29,600 bases of DNA from Coriobacteriia bacterium (GCA_900756605.1 CAAEKX010000290.1:1-29600); one strand, 5' to 3'; positions 12,001 to 18,516 are shown, counted from the stretch's first letter. Numbers and translations are program-made. Notes: generated from the letters alone by a model not told the origin.

Positions 12001-15000
12001 TGGCGACGGAGGTGATCTTGGTCTTGCCGTTGATGGGCGCAAGCCACGGCAAGGTCAAACTGCTCGTCGGGGCAAGGGTGCCATCTGCCAGCATGTACTG
12101 CATCGTGCCGTCATATTCAGACACGGTCTTATCGGGAGCGTTTTGCTCGACGCCAATGGTAAGCACGCCGTTGACGAAGGTCCACCAGGCGTAGAGATTG
12201 CTCGGGAAGCGCCCACGCACGCCGGAGGCCCACGTATAAGTGTGGGTGGTGGAGATGATCTGTGTCAGGGTCTTGGTCACACCCGACTCGGCGCCAAAGT
12301 TGAAGGTCGCGCTCTTATCAGCGCCATAGCGGGCGATGAGCTGCTGGGTGCAATCAAACCAGGGGGTATCGGCGCTGTTGGAATCCATGGTCCAGTGACC
12401 GACGGTGGTCACGCGGGAGGAAAGCGGAGTGACACCGTCGGCTCCGTTGCCAAAGCCCGTTCCCTCGAGCACGGCAACTTTGTCGAGGGTGATCGAGCTA
12501 ATGGAGGGCAGGTTGGCGAGCATGAGGTCGTGAGGCGTGGAGGCGGTCCAGTTCCAGCCGGTGAGGTTGAGCGTGGCAAGGGCCGTATCTCCGGCAAAGG
12601 TGCTGGAAAGCGTGCCCGTGGGCGACAGCAGGACCTGCGAGATGTCCATACCGGAGGCGTTAATGTTGGTGACATCGGTATAGCCGGCAAACCAGAACGC
12701 AAGGTTCATGGGTGCGAGCCTGCCGTTGATGATGACGGAGGTGACGTAGCGGCCGGTCCACGTGTTATTGCTACCGGTGGTATGAGCGCGAATGATACCC
12801 GCCTTGTGCCAGGGCAGCACGCGCGAAGTGGCCGAAGTCTCGAACTCCGTCACGATCTTGTTGCTGCCACTGTCGGTGCCAAGCGTGAGGGTATGGTCAT
12901 TTGCGTTGTAACTCCACCAGGCGTTGTCATTGCTGGGGAAGCGGCCACGCAGGGCGCTCGACCAGGTGTAGGTAATGTCATCGGTTATCAGGTTGCCGAC
13001 GCCATCCTTGGCAGCGGGATAGCGGCGGGCGACATCACCCGTGGAACCGAACCAGGGGGAGCCGGCGGAAGTGTAGGCCCAAGAGCCGTTGGTCGGCAGG
13101 TGGGCAGCGAGCGTATCGTCAAAGCCAGTGCCTTCGAAGATGATCTGCGGGCCAACCGTAATCGACGTAAGCGCGTTGAGGCCAACGAGCATTTCGGTGC
13201 GCGTGGCCGTGTCCTTCATGTTCCAACCGGAGATATCAAGCGAAGTAAGGGCGCTGTTGTTCTTGAACGCCGTGTCGTACTTGGTGATGTTGGCGGTATC
13301 CCACTCATCGATGCCTGTAATGGTCCTGAGTTTGGCATCGCCTTCGAAGAGTCCTTCGATGCTTATAGTATTAGTGGTGATGAAGCCAACGCCATTGAAA
13401 TCCACGAGATTGGGGTAGTTGGCAAACCAGAAATTAAGGTTGGCCGGCGCGACCCTCTTATCGGTGCTGGTCACGACGCGCGTAACCACGTCCTTGGAGC
13501 CAATGGCCGCAAGCCAAGGCAGCACCTTGGAAGCTGCACCGGTCTCGGTCTCGGTGACGACGAGGTTGCCGGCTTGGTTGTCCGACCCGATGGTGAGCAC
13601 GCCATCCGCAAAGGTCCACCACGTGTTGTCATTGTCGAAACGACCTGCCATGACGCCCGCTTTCCAGATGTAGGCCATCTTTCCGGCAGCAGCACCCTCG
13701 GCGTTCTTTCCGGCGGGATAGCGCTTTGCGAAGTTCGAGGTCGAGCCGAACCAGGTCGAGCTGCTGGCACCGTTAGGAGTTCCCTCCCAAGATCCCTGGG
13801 TAACCTTAAGACCCTGCAGGTCGCTGTTGAAACTCGTCCCCTCGAGGATGACTCCTGCACCCACCGTAAAGACACCTTGTCCAAAAGCGGCAATGGTGCC
13901 GAGCTTACCGCAAGAAGCGAACATGTCGGTTCTGGTGGAAGACGCATCCATGGACCAGCCGGAGATATCAAGCGTCACAAGATTGGCGCACCCGGCAAAC
14001 ATGTTGGCGAAATCGGTGACTCCTGTGACGTTCCAGGAGGCGCCGTCAACGAACATGAGCAGGGAGCTTGCGTTCCTGAACATCCCATTAGTATTAGTGA
14101 GCGATGCGGTGTTCCATCCGGAAACGCCGGAAAGCTGCGTGAGGCTGGCAGCGCCTTCGAACATGGAGACGAAGCTCTCGATATGGGAGACGTCCCAATT
14201 CTCGAGGCCCGTCACGGTGCTGAGACGCTCGGTGCTGTAGAAGAGCTGGTACAGCGAGGTGTTGCCGGCAAGGTCAAGACCGGCACCATCGAAGCTCGTC
14301 AGGCGGTGGTAGTTCTTGAACCAGGCCGCGAAGTCGACGGGGTTGAAGTTCTTGCCCGGGTTACCGTCGGCCTCGACGGTGACCATGTTGATGAGAACGG
14401 CGTAGTTCTCGCCGATGGCCTTGAGCCAGGGAACGCTTGCCGCGTTCTCGGTCACGCTGCGATTGATGATCGCCGAGTTGGGATTGGGGCCCGTCCCCTT
14501 GTACTCGTCGGTACCCAGGGTGAGTGCTCCGGCGGTGCGGTCGAACTTCCACCAGGCGTTGTCGTTACTGTCGAAGCGGCCGCGCAGGTTGTTGCTCGAC
14601 CAGGTGTAGGTCATCGCGCCGGGAACGATGGAGTTACCAGCGTAGCGGTTCTTGAGGTTTTCGGTCGTGCCAAACCAGATGCCATCGGAGCAATCCCAGC
14701 TACCGGCGGAGGCGATACGGGTCTTCATGAGCTCAGCATCATCAAGGCCGGTGCCCTCGAGAATCACGGTCTGGCAGATCTTGAAGGTCGCGATGGCTTC
14801 AAGGTAGGCAAACATATTAGTGCGAACTGCGCTCTGCGGCATGTTCCATCCAGAGATGTCGAGAGTAACGACGAAGTTGTCGCCCTCGAACATGCCCTCG
14901 AAGGTCTGGGCAGCCGTGACGTTCCAACGAGCCAGAGCGTCGATGGTGACGAGGTCCTTCGTGTTGCGGAACATGTGGGCGAAGTTCGTGACGTGAGAGG

Positions 15001-17941
15001 TGTCCCAGTCACCGATGGTGGGCTGCACGGTCATGAGGTTGCAGCCATCGAAGAGACCCTCGAGCGAGGTGATCGTGCTGGTGTTCCATGCGGCAACGCC
15101 CGAGAGCGAGTTGAGTGCGTTGCAGTCCTTGAAGAGATTGGCGAGCGAATGGGTCTCGGAAAGGTCGATGCCGGCACCATTGAAGCTAACCAACGATGCG
15201 TATCCGGCAAACCATCCATCGGTTACGGTGCCGTTGCCGCCAAGGTTCTGGGGCTTGACCCGAGTGGGGTTGCTCGCATCTCCCGTGGCGCGGAAGACAA
15301 CGTAGTTGACCTGATCCTTGCGGATGACGCCATTCCAAGGAAGGTTGGATGCATCCTGCGTCACTATAGTATTAGTGGCCCCCGGATCCGCACCAATCGT
15401 GATGGTACCGTTAGTATAAATCCAGTAGACGCTGTCGTTTCCATCGAAGCGACCGGAGCGCATGGACGGGTCCCAGATATATGTGAAGGAACCTGTAGCA
15501 TCTCCCTCAATCGAAGAGGAGACGGGATAGCGCGCGGCAAGGTTTTCACTGGAACCAAACCAGGCGCTGTCTTCGGTGGCCCAAGAACCATTTGCCGTTC
15601 CATGCTCGATGAGAGTTTCTATACCGGAACCTGTAAGAATCACGTCACCGCTCAAGAGGAGACGGCGGAGCGACGAGTTGCCGGAGAACATGTTGTCGCG
15701 GGGAGCAGTCGGCTGCATGACCCAACCCGTGAGATTCATGCTCGTGACTCCAGCATCCATGAAGAGGAACGCGAAGCTCGTCGCAAACTCAACATTCATT
15801 CCCGTGCCATCGAAGTTGGTCATCGAGACGTAGCTCTTGAACCAGTTCTCGAAATTCACGGGAGCGATTCCATTGCGCGTAACAACGGAACGAACGGCAA
15901 ACGATCCGGTGGGGACCGCTCCCGTGGTGAGCCAGGGAACATTTATCGCCGACTCGGTCACCTTCTTGTCGGCGGCTCCGATTGCGTTGCCGCGCGAGTC
16001 AACGGAGTCGGCACCAATGGTAAGAATGCCATCGGAAGTTCCGCTGAACATCCACCAAGCATTGTCATTCTCGAAGCGGCCGCCGATTTGATTCGGATGC
16101 CACGTATATATTAGTGCGCCCGAAGCACTCGAGGGGCGTTGGGCAGCTGTCTTGGTGGCGGAATAACGAGTGGCAAGATTACCCGTCGTGCCAAACCAGA
16201 CGCCATCCGAGCAATCCCAGGTTCCGGCCTTTGGCTCGCGTTTCGAGAACGAATCTGTAAGTCCGGTACCTGTGAGAATAACGGTCTCCGTTACGGTGAG
16301 GGTTGTAAGTGTCGTGCAGTTCGTGAACATGTTGTCACGAGGAGCACTTGCAACCGCATCCATGTTCCAACCGGAGATGTCGATTGCGGAGAGGAAGGTG
16401 TCGCCGCGGAAAAGCGAATCGAACGAAGTGCAGTGGGAGACATCGATTCCCGTGCCGTCGAAGCTGATGAGATTTGCGTAGTTTGCAAACCAGGATGCGA
16501 GAGTGGTCGGCGCGATGTTTCCGAGAGTCGTGATTGCCTTGATGGCGGCAGCCCCAACCGACGGAAGCCAGGGAAGCTGCTCGGCCGTTTCGTCGACGGA
16601 CTTATCAACGGCACCTGTTGCATCGATGGTCAGCGTGCTCGAGGTCTTGTCGAAGGACCACAGCACATTCGCGTTGGATGCAAAGCCGGACTCATAGTAG
16701 AAAATGTAAGCATGAATTCCGGAGGGAGCGCCGGATCCAGAGTAGCGACTCACGAGATTGGCGGTCGTTCCGGACCATGCATCCGACTTCCACGTGCCGG
16801 CGTTGTCGCCACGGCTTGCCGTGTTACCCAAACCGGTACCATTAAGATTCACGTTCGGATTGAGGGTTATCTTCTCAATCGCTCCCATGTTCGAAAGCAT
16901 GTTGGTTTTGGTGGCTGATCCGACGGTCCAATTCGTAAAATCGAGTTCCTTCAGATTTGAGCAACCTACAAACATATTCATGAAGGTTGTTGCCTTGGAA
17001 GTGTTCCACGATCCAATACCCTGAACAGTTTCAAGATTTGTGCAACCATTAAACATGTTTGCGAAAGTGGTCACATTTGACGTATTCAATGAATCTGCTT
17101 GGAATGAGACAAGTGATGTGTATCCGCTAAACCAATTGGATAGGTTTGTGGGCGCAATGGGGCCCGTGATTATGACCTGGAATATGTCGGTAGTTGTAAA
17201 CGAGCTCTTCCAGGGAAGCGAAGACCCGTACTCAGTGACGGTCATATCGCCGTTATCGAGCACGGGGTGGATCTTGAGCGTCATGGTTCGCGTGTCAACG
17301 GTCCACGAAATATTCGAGTTGCTGGCAAAGAATCCGCTGTTGTCTGCTTGAGGGCTAATAGACGAACTCGCCGCCAGAAGCGGTGAGTCCAAAGCGTCCT
17401 GCATGATCTGATCAACACCGTCTAGGCCCGATGATGATTCGTCCGGCTTGAACAAATCGCGTACTGGGCCGTAGACCTCCCCTGACGTTTCCGTCGGCGC
17501 CGCATTTTCTGCTGGTGCCGTTTGTTCAGGGGCAGATTCCGTGCGAGCACTCTCAGCGGGAAGGGCGACTGCCTCGGGGGCTGCCTTGGGGGCAGCTGCA
17601 GGAGTAGTCACCGCCGCGGATCCGGCCGAAGCCGGCATGGGGATTGCGGCTGCCGCGGATCGCGGAGCAGCCACGGGCTCTGCAGCGCTGGAAGAAGCCG
17701 CCACGGGCTGCGGTGCCGCAGCCGGAGCCATGACGACGACGGAGCCATTGGAGCCGGCACCCGCCGAAGCGATGTTCTCGGAGTTGTAGGAATTCTCGTC
17801 AGCGAGAGCAGGAGTGGCGAACGACGTAAGTACTAATATCGCGCCCGCGAAAAAAACAAGGCAAAGCGTGACGAGGGCGCGAAGAGCCCTTCGCTGCATG
17901 TCGCTGCGAGGCAGGTCCATGTATGTCCGCTTTGTGCTCAA
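1..17941 (-). CDS. Giant secreted BspA-like leucine-rich-repeat surface protein (3' end outside window)
   Basis: One frame stays open from the TTG at 17941 to the window edge, giving at least 5,980 residues with no stop seen. TTG is preferred because AGGAG (17947-17951) lies 5 nt upstream; the in-frame ATG at 17920 has no ribosome binding site. Residues 1-47 form a signal peptide (RRALR n-region, hydrophobic core, cleavage at ALA|DE). Residues 48 to about 190 are an Ala/Pro/Ser-rich linker. The rest is 21 modules of DUF285-type leucine-rich repeats (SGWNM, WNTS, NMF, C-x-x-L, GTGL) alternating with a W-rich beta unit (GRF, WW, LTLG, VTE, PW). CUB-like, beta-sandwich and ricin-like inserts sit near residues 2,724-2,814, 4,166-4,302 and 5,627-5,754. 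The family is known for surface adhesion (BspA of Tannerella); adhesion and glycan binding are inferred here. The anchor (LPXTG or other) is not visible. Upstream lies a 1.66 kb non-coding block. Confidence 0.93.
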   Translation of the reverse strand, partial: MSTKRTYMDLPRSDMQRRALRALVTLCLVFFAGAILVLTSFATPALADENSYNSENIASAGAGSNGSVVVMAPAAAPQPVAASSSAAEPVAAPRSAAAAIPMPASAGSAAVTTPAAAPKAAPEAVALPAESARTESAPEQTAPAENAAPTETSGEVYGPVRDLFKPDESSSGLDGVDQIMQDALDSPLLAASSSISPQADNSGFFASNSNISWTVDTRTMTLKIHPVLDNGDMTVTEYGSSLPWKSSFTTTDIFQVIITGPIAPTNLSNWFSGYTSLVSFQADSLNTSNVTTFANMFNGCTNLETVQGIGSWNTSKATTFMNMFVGCSNLKELDFTNWTVGSATKTNMLSNMGAIEKITLNPNVNLNGTGLGNTASRGDNAGTWKSDAWSGTTANLVSRYSGSGAPSGIHAYIFYYESGFASNANVLWSFDKTSSTLTIDATGAVDKSVDETAEQLPWLPSVGAAAIKAITTLGNIAPTTLASWFANYANLISFDGTGIDVSHCTSFDSLFRGDTFLSAIDISGWNMDAVASAPRDNMFTNCTTLTTLTVTETVILTGTGLTDSFSKREPKAGTWDCSDGVWFGTTGNLATRYSATKTAAQRPSSASGALIYTWHPNQIGGRFENDNAWWMFSGTSDGILTIGADSVDSRGNAIGAADKKVTESAINVPWLTTGAVPTGSFAVRSVVTRNGIAPVNFENWFKSYVSMTNFDGTGMNVEFATSFAFLFMDAGVTSMNLTGWVMQPTAPRDNMFSGNSSLRRLLLSGDVILTGSGIETLIEHGTANGSWATEDSAWFGSSENLAARYPVSSSIEGDATGSFTYIWDPSMRSGRFDGNDSVYWIYTNGTITIGADPGATNTIVTQDASNLPWNGVIRKDQVNYVVFRATGDASNPTRVKPQNLGGNGTVTDGWFAGYASLVSFNGAGIDLSETHSLANLFKDCNALNSLSGVAAWNTSTITSLEGLFDGCNLMTVQPTIGDWDTSHVTNFAHMFRNTKDLVTIDALARWNVTAAQTFEGMFEGDNFVVTLDISGWNMPQSAVRTNMFAYLEAIATFKICQTVILEGTGLDDAELMKTRIASAGSWDCSDGIWFGTTENLKNRYAGNSIVPGAMTYTWSSNNLRGRFDSNDNAWWKFDRTAGALTLGTDEYKGTGPNPNSAIINRSVTENAASVPWLKAIGENYAVLINMVTVEADGNPGKNFNPVDFAAWFKNYHRLTSFDGAGLDLAGNTSLYQLFYSTERLSTVTGLENWDVSHIESFVSMFEGAASLTQLSGVSGWNTASLTNTNGMFRNASSLLMFVDGASWNVTGVTDFANMFAGCANLVTLDISGWSMDASSTRTDMFASCGKLGTIAAFGQGVFTVGAGVILEGTSFNSDLQGLKVTQGSWEGTPNGASSSTWFGSTSNFAKRYPAGKNAEGAAAGKMAYIWKAGVMAGRFDNDNTWWTFADGVLTIGSDNQAGNLVVTETETGAASKVLPWLAAIGSKDVVTRVVTSTDKRVAPANLNFWFANYPNLVDFNGVGFITTNTISIEGLFEGDAKLRTITGIDEWDTANITKYDTAFKNNSALTSLDISGWNMKDTATRTEMLVGLNALTSITVGPQIIFEGTGFDDTLAAHLPTNGSWAYTSAGSPWFGSTGDVARRYPAAKDGVGNLITDDITYTWSSALRGRFPSNDNAWWSYNANDHTLTLGTDSGSNKIVTEFETSATSRVLPWHKAGIIRAHTTGSNNTWTGRYVTSVIINGRLAPMNLAFWFAGYTDVTNINASGMDISQVLLSPTGTLSSTFAGDTALATLNLTGWNWTASTPHDLMLANLPSISSITLDKVAVLEGTGFGNGADGVTPLSSRVTTVGHWTMDSNSADTPWFDCTQQLIARYGADKSATFNFGAESGVTKTLTQIISTTHTYTWASGVRGRFPSNLYAWWTFVNGVLTIGVEQNAPDKTVSEYDGTMQYMLADGTLAPTSSLTLPWLAPINGKTKITSVATQNSIAPLNMTGWFAGLSNLKTFDGTGLNPAYCTSLHKLFYNDVNLTTINNITDWGVSRVTDFAYSFSELRSLTTLTAIAGWTVNAARTFEGMFANDVRLSRLHLAVDDSHWFMPSDAIFTDMFKNLQDLIYLKVSNGVVLNGPAKDSGFDNTLADHLPKNGTWAELVDEEHEYENLADSLIGNTGDLAARYPETHNNYYTVTYKFLEGYMRGRFENTNVWWEYNKGQLSVGVDDPTLSVEVTEFEAADGSVTMPWRSLIEDPNNDPDTRVTSFVSSPELGTISPHTLESWFKGYTQLTKFDGRGLDLSLVTSMESTFDGCTALVSVTWPTDSATTEKLISLRNLYNGAINMTSVTGMGEWNTINVTSFDNAFAGLGKITELDIHSWVMENGTHANLLQNCKGLRKLILGQGVRLGDSGLSNSLPGLEATTGMWLYTNDEGDEIWFDCTSRLADRYSGNDQGRAPPAGTITYIWDDTRLGGRFMSNQNAWWYYVKATKALHMGADGGADADKSIDETDSTAANLPWRRVVANYTTSILTVHTTGGLAPKSLGGWFDGHTGLTNFDGAGLDTKDVTSFASTFRNDTALTTIAGTATWNTPSLTNVSSMFQNCSVLVTLPSMANWDVSKVTTFECMFDGVNQLQYVTGTGSWDTSSATNFNYMFRGMRKLLKVDMGNWTIDATDTVVQMFYRDEYLDEVTFGPGYDAYCNDGKGIDQPTRTLTYQLASNGQQREGDQKFGNPGYYNGYDHTWTYGNGKTSSISVTFNNGIYTERGYDWVSVWDSNGNYYLNRWSGSTGGAPSYTTTAQYMYVRFHTDGSYTSSGWNATVVLTMTGIWKNSAPDPYWIGSWDEINKSNRERPGIGPAEMAGTYQWKLNEVGGRFDSNLKAWWEYHRDTKVLDLHGPRDNYKDKIVTETVAQQPWLTWPNLDIRAICTQVTTTDGLTLQNPASWFADYLELANIDASQLRISSTATSLEKMFFKTTASAKLTTLTGLENWDVSAITSIASIFEGNTALPLSGISGWNTSSVTNFSGAFAHNQALANLTQVMDWDTSAATSMVRMFYNTKIVSLDRLKPHTATIDGVERDCWNVSKVTDFSSMFASCLDLVNAEGIATWVVAGATLENMFNGDTALLAVDVSGWDMLTAPSITGMFLNNKSIAKLRLGLKSALTGTGITNSLADHGVADGKWLREDGRWYDSSSNLAAIYPFAPEGPKYQQIYLYTWDTMPGGRFQYGAGIENAWWRYDKTSHTLLIGTSDIEAEEDGTYNYEIEDRWDELPWASIFTGKDIQSIVITGGIKLINPSKWFKDYTALVDFDGSGLDLSMAVDHSIEGLFMGCTSLETVAGIDAWGDTLYSIKDLFRGDVKLTTLSGIEYWLNTTNITDMSGAFWNTSSLTELSFLRNWNVSNVTDFSNMFNGAVGLTSLNDIRVWDTSSAINVSGMFANTKLTDVELTPWNVSTVQNFSGMFQNCADMQTLNISTWNMEAATNLANMFTGCKNLVTVVFGEHNVLAVTNGSTTTYTGFDDTLTDRNAYDGRWQLRGGVWYDGTQRLAERYTLGSQLAGTLTYDWQEDSPGGHFIKNPSAWWTFDKPTGTLTIGIDAGATDLTIPELATELPWRLYQYKLFHDNMKAVVFRNDAAPLNPASWFENYNFIQRFEGGSMNPGLATDFSKMFAGCTALTDLVGITNWNLANATTLSRMFYDCDSLASLAGIARWNVSNVQDFSYMFAQALNDKGQVVGTGLVDASAIKGWDFASATTLASMFQNDNHLTTVDFSGWDVVSGAPSLANMLAGATSLSKMTLGPKSVLAGAGLDAISTRTDSDGRWYLPNYTWFGDCTDMKARYGASGNTLGNALVYTWDGTTLGGRFANQNTWWTYVKASKLLTIGSDSGSNKTITETADQLPWKDIPGLANVLSVNTNGSTILQNPANWFANHTGLTSFDGTDMNVTGATDLSGMFQNDRALTTITGVDEWNTSSATTLANMFAGCTNLKNNDAVAYWDTSSVTDFSRVFAGDTALVSLNLAGWDMTKATTVAGMLSGCTAINQLMLSNTSVLEGAGLDDTLEGRTKLDGTWVRADGLWFDRSAYLTALYPFGGNTRGADRIYTWDGSFLGGRFPSNEQAWWKYIKATKTLDLGTDGIGAVAVTEHYDELPWRDVWTVGLATSITSHGQLQLPEDASYWFSTTKIDSKNIDLPAFGNWSYSSFNRTINGNTIGITGAGGVAVMYTPIAMEAGTYTLIFNYSLTGSYPVHFEIVKSISGMAYGGVNTGALVAPNSYVTLPVSGTREVVIQFTVATPGNYYFNMQLDGVRDGTYAALTVNDLILCTNPAYFFVTSFDGTGLDPSNTKTLEGFFEGDVKLSTVQGTAAWNTAKVENFAYMFKDCPSLSNLARISTWNTSSARFMTGMFQNCIALQDNSALTSWNTGHVTDFTSMFKGCTALTTLDVSGWNMQLATVSDGEYLGMKDMIAGCTAINTIIASGNSVLMGSGLGDTLAGRARWDGVWEIPDGSWYDCSDRLAGRYPRRSSFTDKITYRWNSTVRGGRFTPDGSKWWRLTDEDGNGSFETLTIGINESDESLRNPNVETLAAELPWLLVYNSDPAISAARAKTTITSLKTWTFDVNRPLVVQNPSSWFEGYTALHDIEASGMDVGSATDLSKMFKDCTKLTNISGMQKWSVVQVTNFASMFENCSSLAALDISGWHMISAQSTDALKNMLSGCSSIASLTVAGDVALVGSGLDDTLASRARTQGMWELADGTWFDCSERLSMRYPLWPRSASDEVFDDTLTYIWNGDVLGGRFEPNDVSWWKLTDEDDNGSFETLTLGTDRSNSVNFVAADLPWLAARPTVKSELTTVNTVTASSLGGLNITFPEAWFADYIKLTDFDATNMDVNNATSLKDMFKGDALLTNLVGTDSWHTDKVTDFSGMFSGNAALNQESLDRLAAWNVSQATTMASMFEGCASITDLTPLADWDVSKVTDLSAMFKGASSIVDQMPIGKWDTSSVTTFAEMFRNCTSLKDLDLSTWQMVGKNVTDMLAGCRSLYHIKTGPTTVLEGTGLANLVDHGQEKGTWFNEDRTWYDGSAILAAHYPASGNMYANDDYYFYAIIQGRFDSNNNVWWRYDMSEHTLTLGLEKPNESNEVQELYNQLPWGSLAPPDMPKGKDITSMIEKVFVDGDDTVIRIMNPSKWFQNYVALTNIEAEQLDISGATDISGMFQGDYKLQLLNLSRWDLTKPGLNIQDLLDVNPLPSVTDHERGDIALNELILGPTTILEGTGFEGIASHVDFAGQWLSSADANFRGTNADLLAKYMKNGSKPAGIITYTWELHNSADQNPDFWWRYFAEETVYNGVTYQPGTLIMGVADLNNDGTVSNRVTITPGQEPWLPWLPSVARSSVLHVVTVIDDATGTKINPVNLANWFAGYTSLVTFDGAGMDTKNTLSFESLFEGDSKLEEVDIAGWDMRETTFGSSGTDDEGNDIPILTGYANMFKGCTSLKKIVVGANSALQGTGFDSITGRDPNSGMWRTDASEGNTLFDHTWFETSAGLATRFDTAGNGSIYGTRVEFIWTPGKGGHFVGNADAWWAYDSETNTLYLGSVNSSADAPQKVTCTANNLPWKDIIDTTKIETVITCGHLAPTDMTGWFAANPYSYDFIDGRYYIHYFNHSTASLLKYIGDGSLTTNRNDTNALWDIRHAGTTSNGTKYYTLRNVGSGAYITYGTDANINRFFYLRNFSTSGFNRVVIMPYANAALALDLWYGDQSRGLSQWHRNDAQDKWGWYTANEWESYVSNGQSNAYAWALELVSGNFQSLKEFDATGLDFRDCQSTNNMFALNTTLEKLTLNQYNYLTNSGLKAHQGVLGAWINVTADDPDWWGTTSNLVNRYPEGFGGVGNDSTNNIGKQTYVWQTEHVGGRFPSNDAAWWRYFVDETEYKGTTYPAGTLLLGVDNVETSTTKSIDVTETGPYMPWKEVLGAGSIVHVATSMQTGSRLHPTSLASWFENSDGYYAG
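680..1062 (-). other. Ricin-type beta-trefoil (RICIN/CBM13-like) insert
   Basis: Around residues 5,627-5,754 the leucine-rich-repeat pattern stops and a segment with ricin-lectin traits appears: GRYYIHYFNHST and LLKYIGDGSL at the start, NALWDIRHAG, KYYTLRNVGSGAYIT in the middle, and ALDLWYGDQSRGLSQWHRND then KWGWY at the end. The end matches the A-L-D-x-W...G-x-x-x-x-x-W...Q-x-W pattern of the third trefoil lobe. It is probably a glycan-binding module. The fold call rests on motifs only. Confidence 0.6.
5035..5445 (-). other. Jelly-roll / carbohydrate-binding-module-like beta-sandwich insert
   Basis: About 136 residues (near 4,166-4,302) lack leucine-rich repeats and read as alternating beta strands: NWSYSSFNRTI, TIGITGAGGVAVMYTP, EAGTYTLIFNYSL, PVHFEIVKS, REVVIQFTVATPGNYYFNMQ. 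E-A-G-T-Y-T-L and T-P-G-N-Y-Y-F strand pairs are typical of CBM4/9- or CBM6-like sandwiches. The exact family cannot be decided by eye. Confidence 0.5.
9500..9770 (-). other. CUB-like domain insert
   Basis: Residues about 2,724-2,814 read YDHTWTYGNGKTSSISVTF, then TERGYDWVSVWDSNGNYY, RWSGS, YMYVRFHTDGS and GWNATVVLTM. The order I-S-V-T-F, D-W-V-x-V-W-D, W-S-G, Y-x-x-V-R-F-x-x-D, G-W-x-A matches the core of CUB domains (beta-sandwiches in secreted proteins and some bacterial proteases). Any ligand is unknown. Confidence 0.6.
17801..17941 (-). other. Signal peptide of the giant surface protein
   Basis: The first 47 codons encode a long basic n-region (STKRTYMDLPRSDMQRRALR), a hydrophobic core (LVTLCLVFFAGAILVLTSF) and an ALA|DE cleavage site. 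This is a standard Sec type I pattern and shows the protein is exported. There is no lipobox cysteine, so lipoprotein anchoring is unlikely. Confidence 0.85.
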
Positions 17942-17946
17942 TACAA

Positions 17947-17951
17947 CTCCT
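17947..17951 (-). promoter_or_regulatory. Ribosome binding site that selects a TTG start
   Basis: AGGAG on the minus strand lies 5 nt before the TTG at 17941 and about 26 nt before the ATG at 17920. The spacing fits TTG and is far too long for ATG. Confidence 0.7.
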
Positions 17952-18350
17952 GAACGGGGGTTATGAAAAACACATCGAGGTGGAACGGGAAGGAAACAAG
18001 GGGTAGAACGGCTAGGGACGTTTAAAAAAGATGATTTGGATTGAAAAAACGCGGTAGACGTGGTGTTTTGGGATTCGAATTGTACTTCCCTCAAGTAAAA
18101 ATCGCCTGCGTAACCAGCCGTTTTGTCCAGTATCGTTTGCGAACGGTAGGTTATTTCGGGCGGATGACAGTGATTTTCCCCATCGTGTCCATTTTTTCTC
18201 GACACGTCTCCACAATTTCTTGAGAAGTGAGTCTGCTAGGTGTCAAAGTCCATTATTTCCCGAAATGATATTTGAGCGTTCGTTCGATGTATCGTTTCGA
18301 GGCGAATTTTCGACTCGGAGTCATTTTCGTGAAATTATTCCGTATTACAT

Positions 18351-18516
18351 ATAAAGATTTATCATAAAACGTGATTAAGATTCCGACGACCGATCCCTGT
18401 GGAAAACCTAGCGTTTCGACGCGGAATTTTTATCTAGGATTTGGATAAATCTTTATCGCAATTTAAGATAAATTAACGGGCACGTTCTGCATGCGGTTTT
18501 CTCCAGATTCTTTATC
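18351..18516. promoter_or_regulatory. Cluster of six TTTATC/GATAAA motifs
   Basis: TTTATC occurs at 18358, 18429, 18452 and 18511; GATAAA at 18444 and 18467. The 13-mer ATAAAGATTTATC at 18351-18363 reappears in inverted orientation at 18444-18456, and GATAAA-TC-TTTATC at 18444-18457 is an inverted repeat. The cluster may be repeated regulator sites for the divergent genes or an AT-rich unwinding element. Function is inferred only. Confidence 0.35.
18398..18406 (-). promoter_or_regulatory. DnaA-box-like 9-mer TTTTCCACA
   Basis: The minus strand reads TTTTCCACA, which fits the TTWTNCACA DnaA-box consensus. A second copy lies on the plus strand at 19367-19375. Two boxes almost 1 kb apart do not make an origin; each could occur by chance. 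Confidence 0.2.

Larger units (their letters stand above)
250..17330 (-). repeat. 21 copies of a W-rich beta unit alternating with DUF285 leucine-rich repeats
   Basis: The Trp pair or its variant falls, from N- to C-terminus, near 17308, 16657, 16050, 15420, 14547, 13615, 12911, 12180, 11335, 10527, 9332, 8276, 7248, 6381, 5635, 4350, 3590, 2655, 2003, 1270 and 257. All copies checked lie in the same reading frame. Each unit reads roughly Y-x-W, G-G-R-F-x-N-D-N, W-W-x-F, T-L-T-L-G, V-T-E, P-W, then x-W-F-x-x-Y, F-D-G-T-G-L-D and several leucine-rich repeats. Units 1, 2 and 4 have SW, LW and YW instead of WW. Spacing is 600-1,285 bp, so units differ in repeat number and are strongly diverged at DNA level. 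The beta unit resembles the W-x-x-D...T-L-T-I-S-G...P-W segment that precedes leucine-rich repeats in other bacterial surface proteins (inference). Confidence 0.85.

Noticed and set aside
9563..16114. Two further long plus-strand frames (795 and 1,372 codons)
   Set aside because: They share the same codon partition as the giant gene, with low-complexity Gly/Val/His-rich translation typical of shadow frames.
250..17330. CRISPR array or short tandem repeats as a source of the periodicity
   Set aside because: The repeat units are 600-1,285 bp coding modules that are diverged at DNA level; there are no short identical repeats with spacers.
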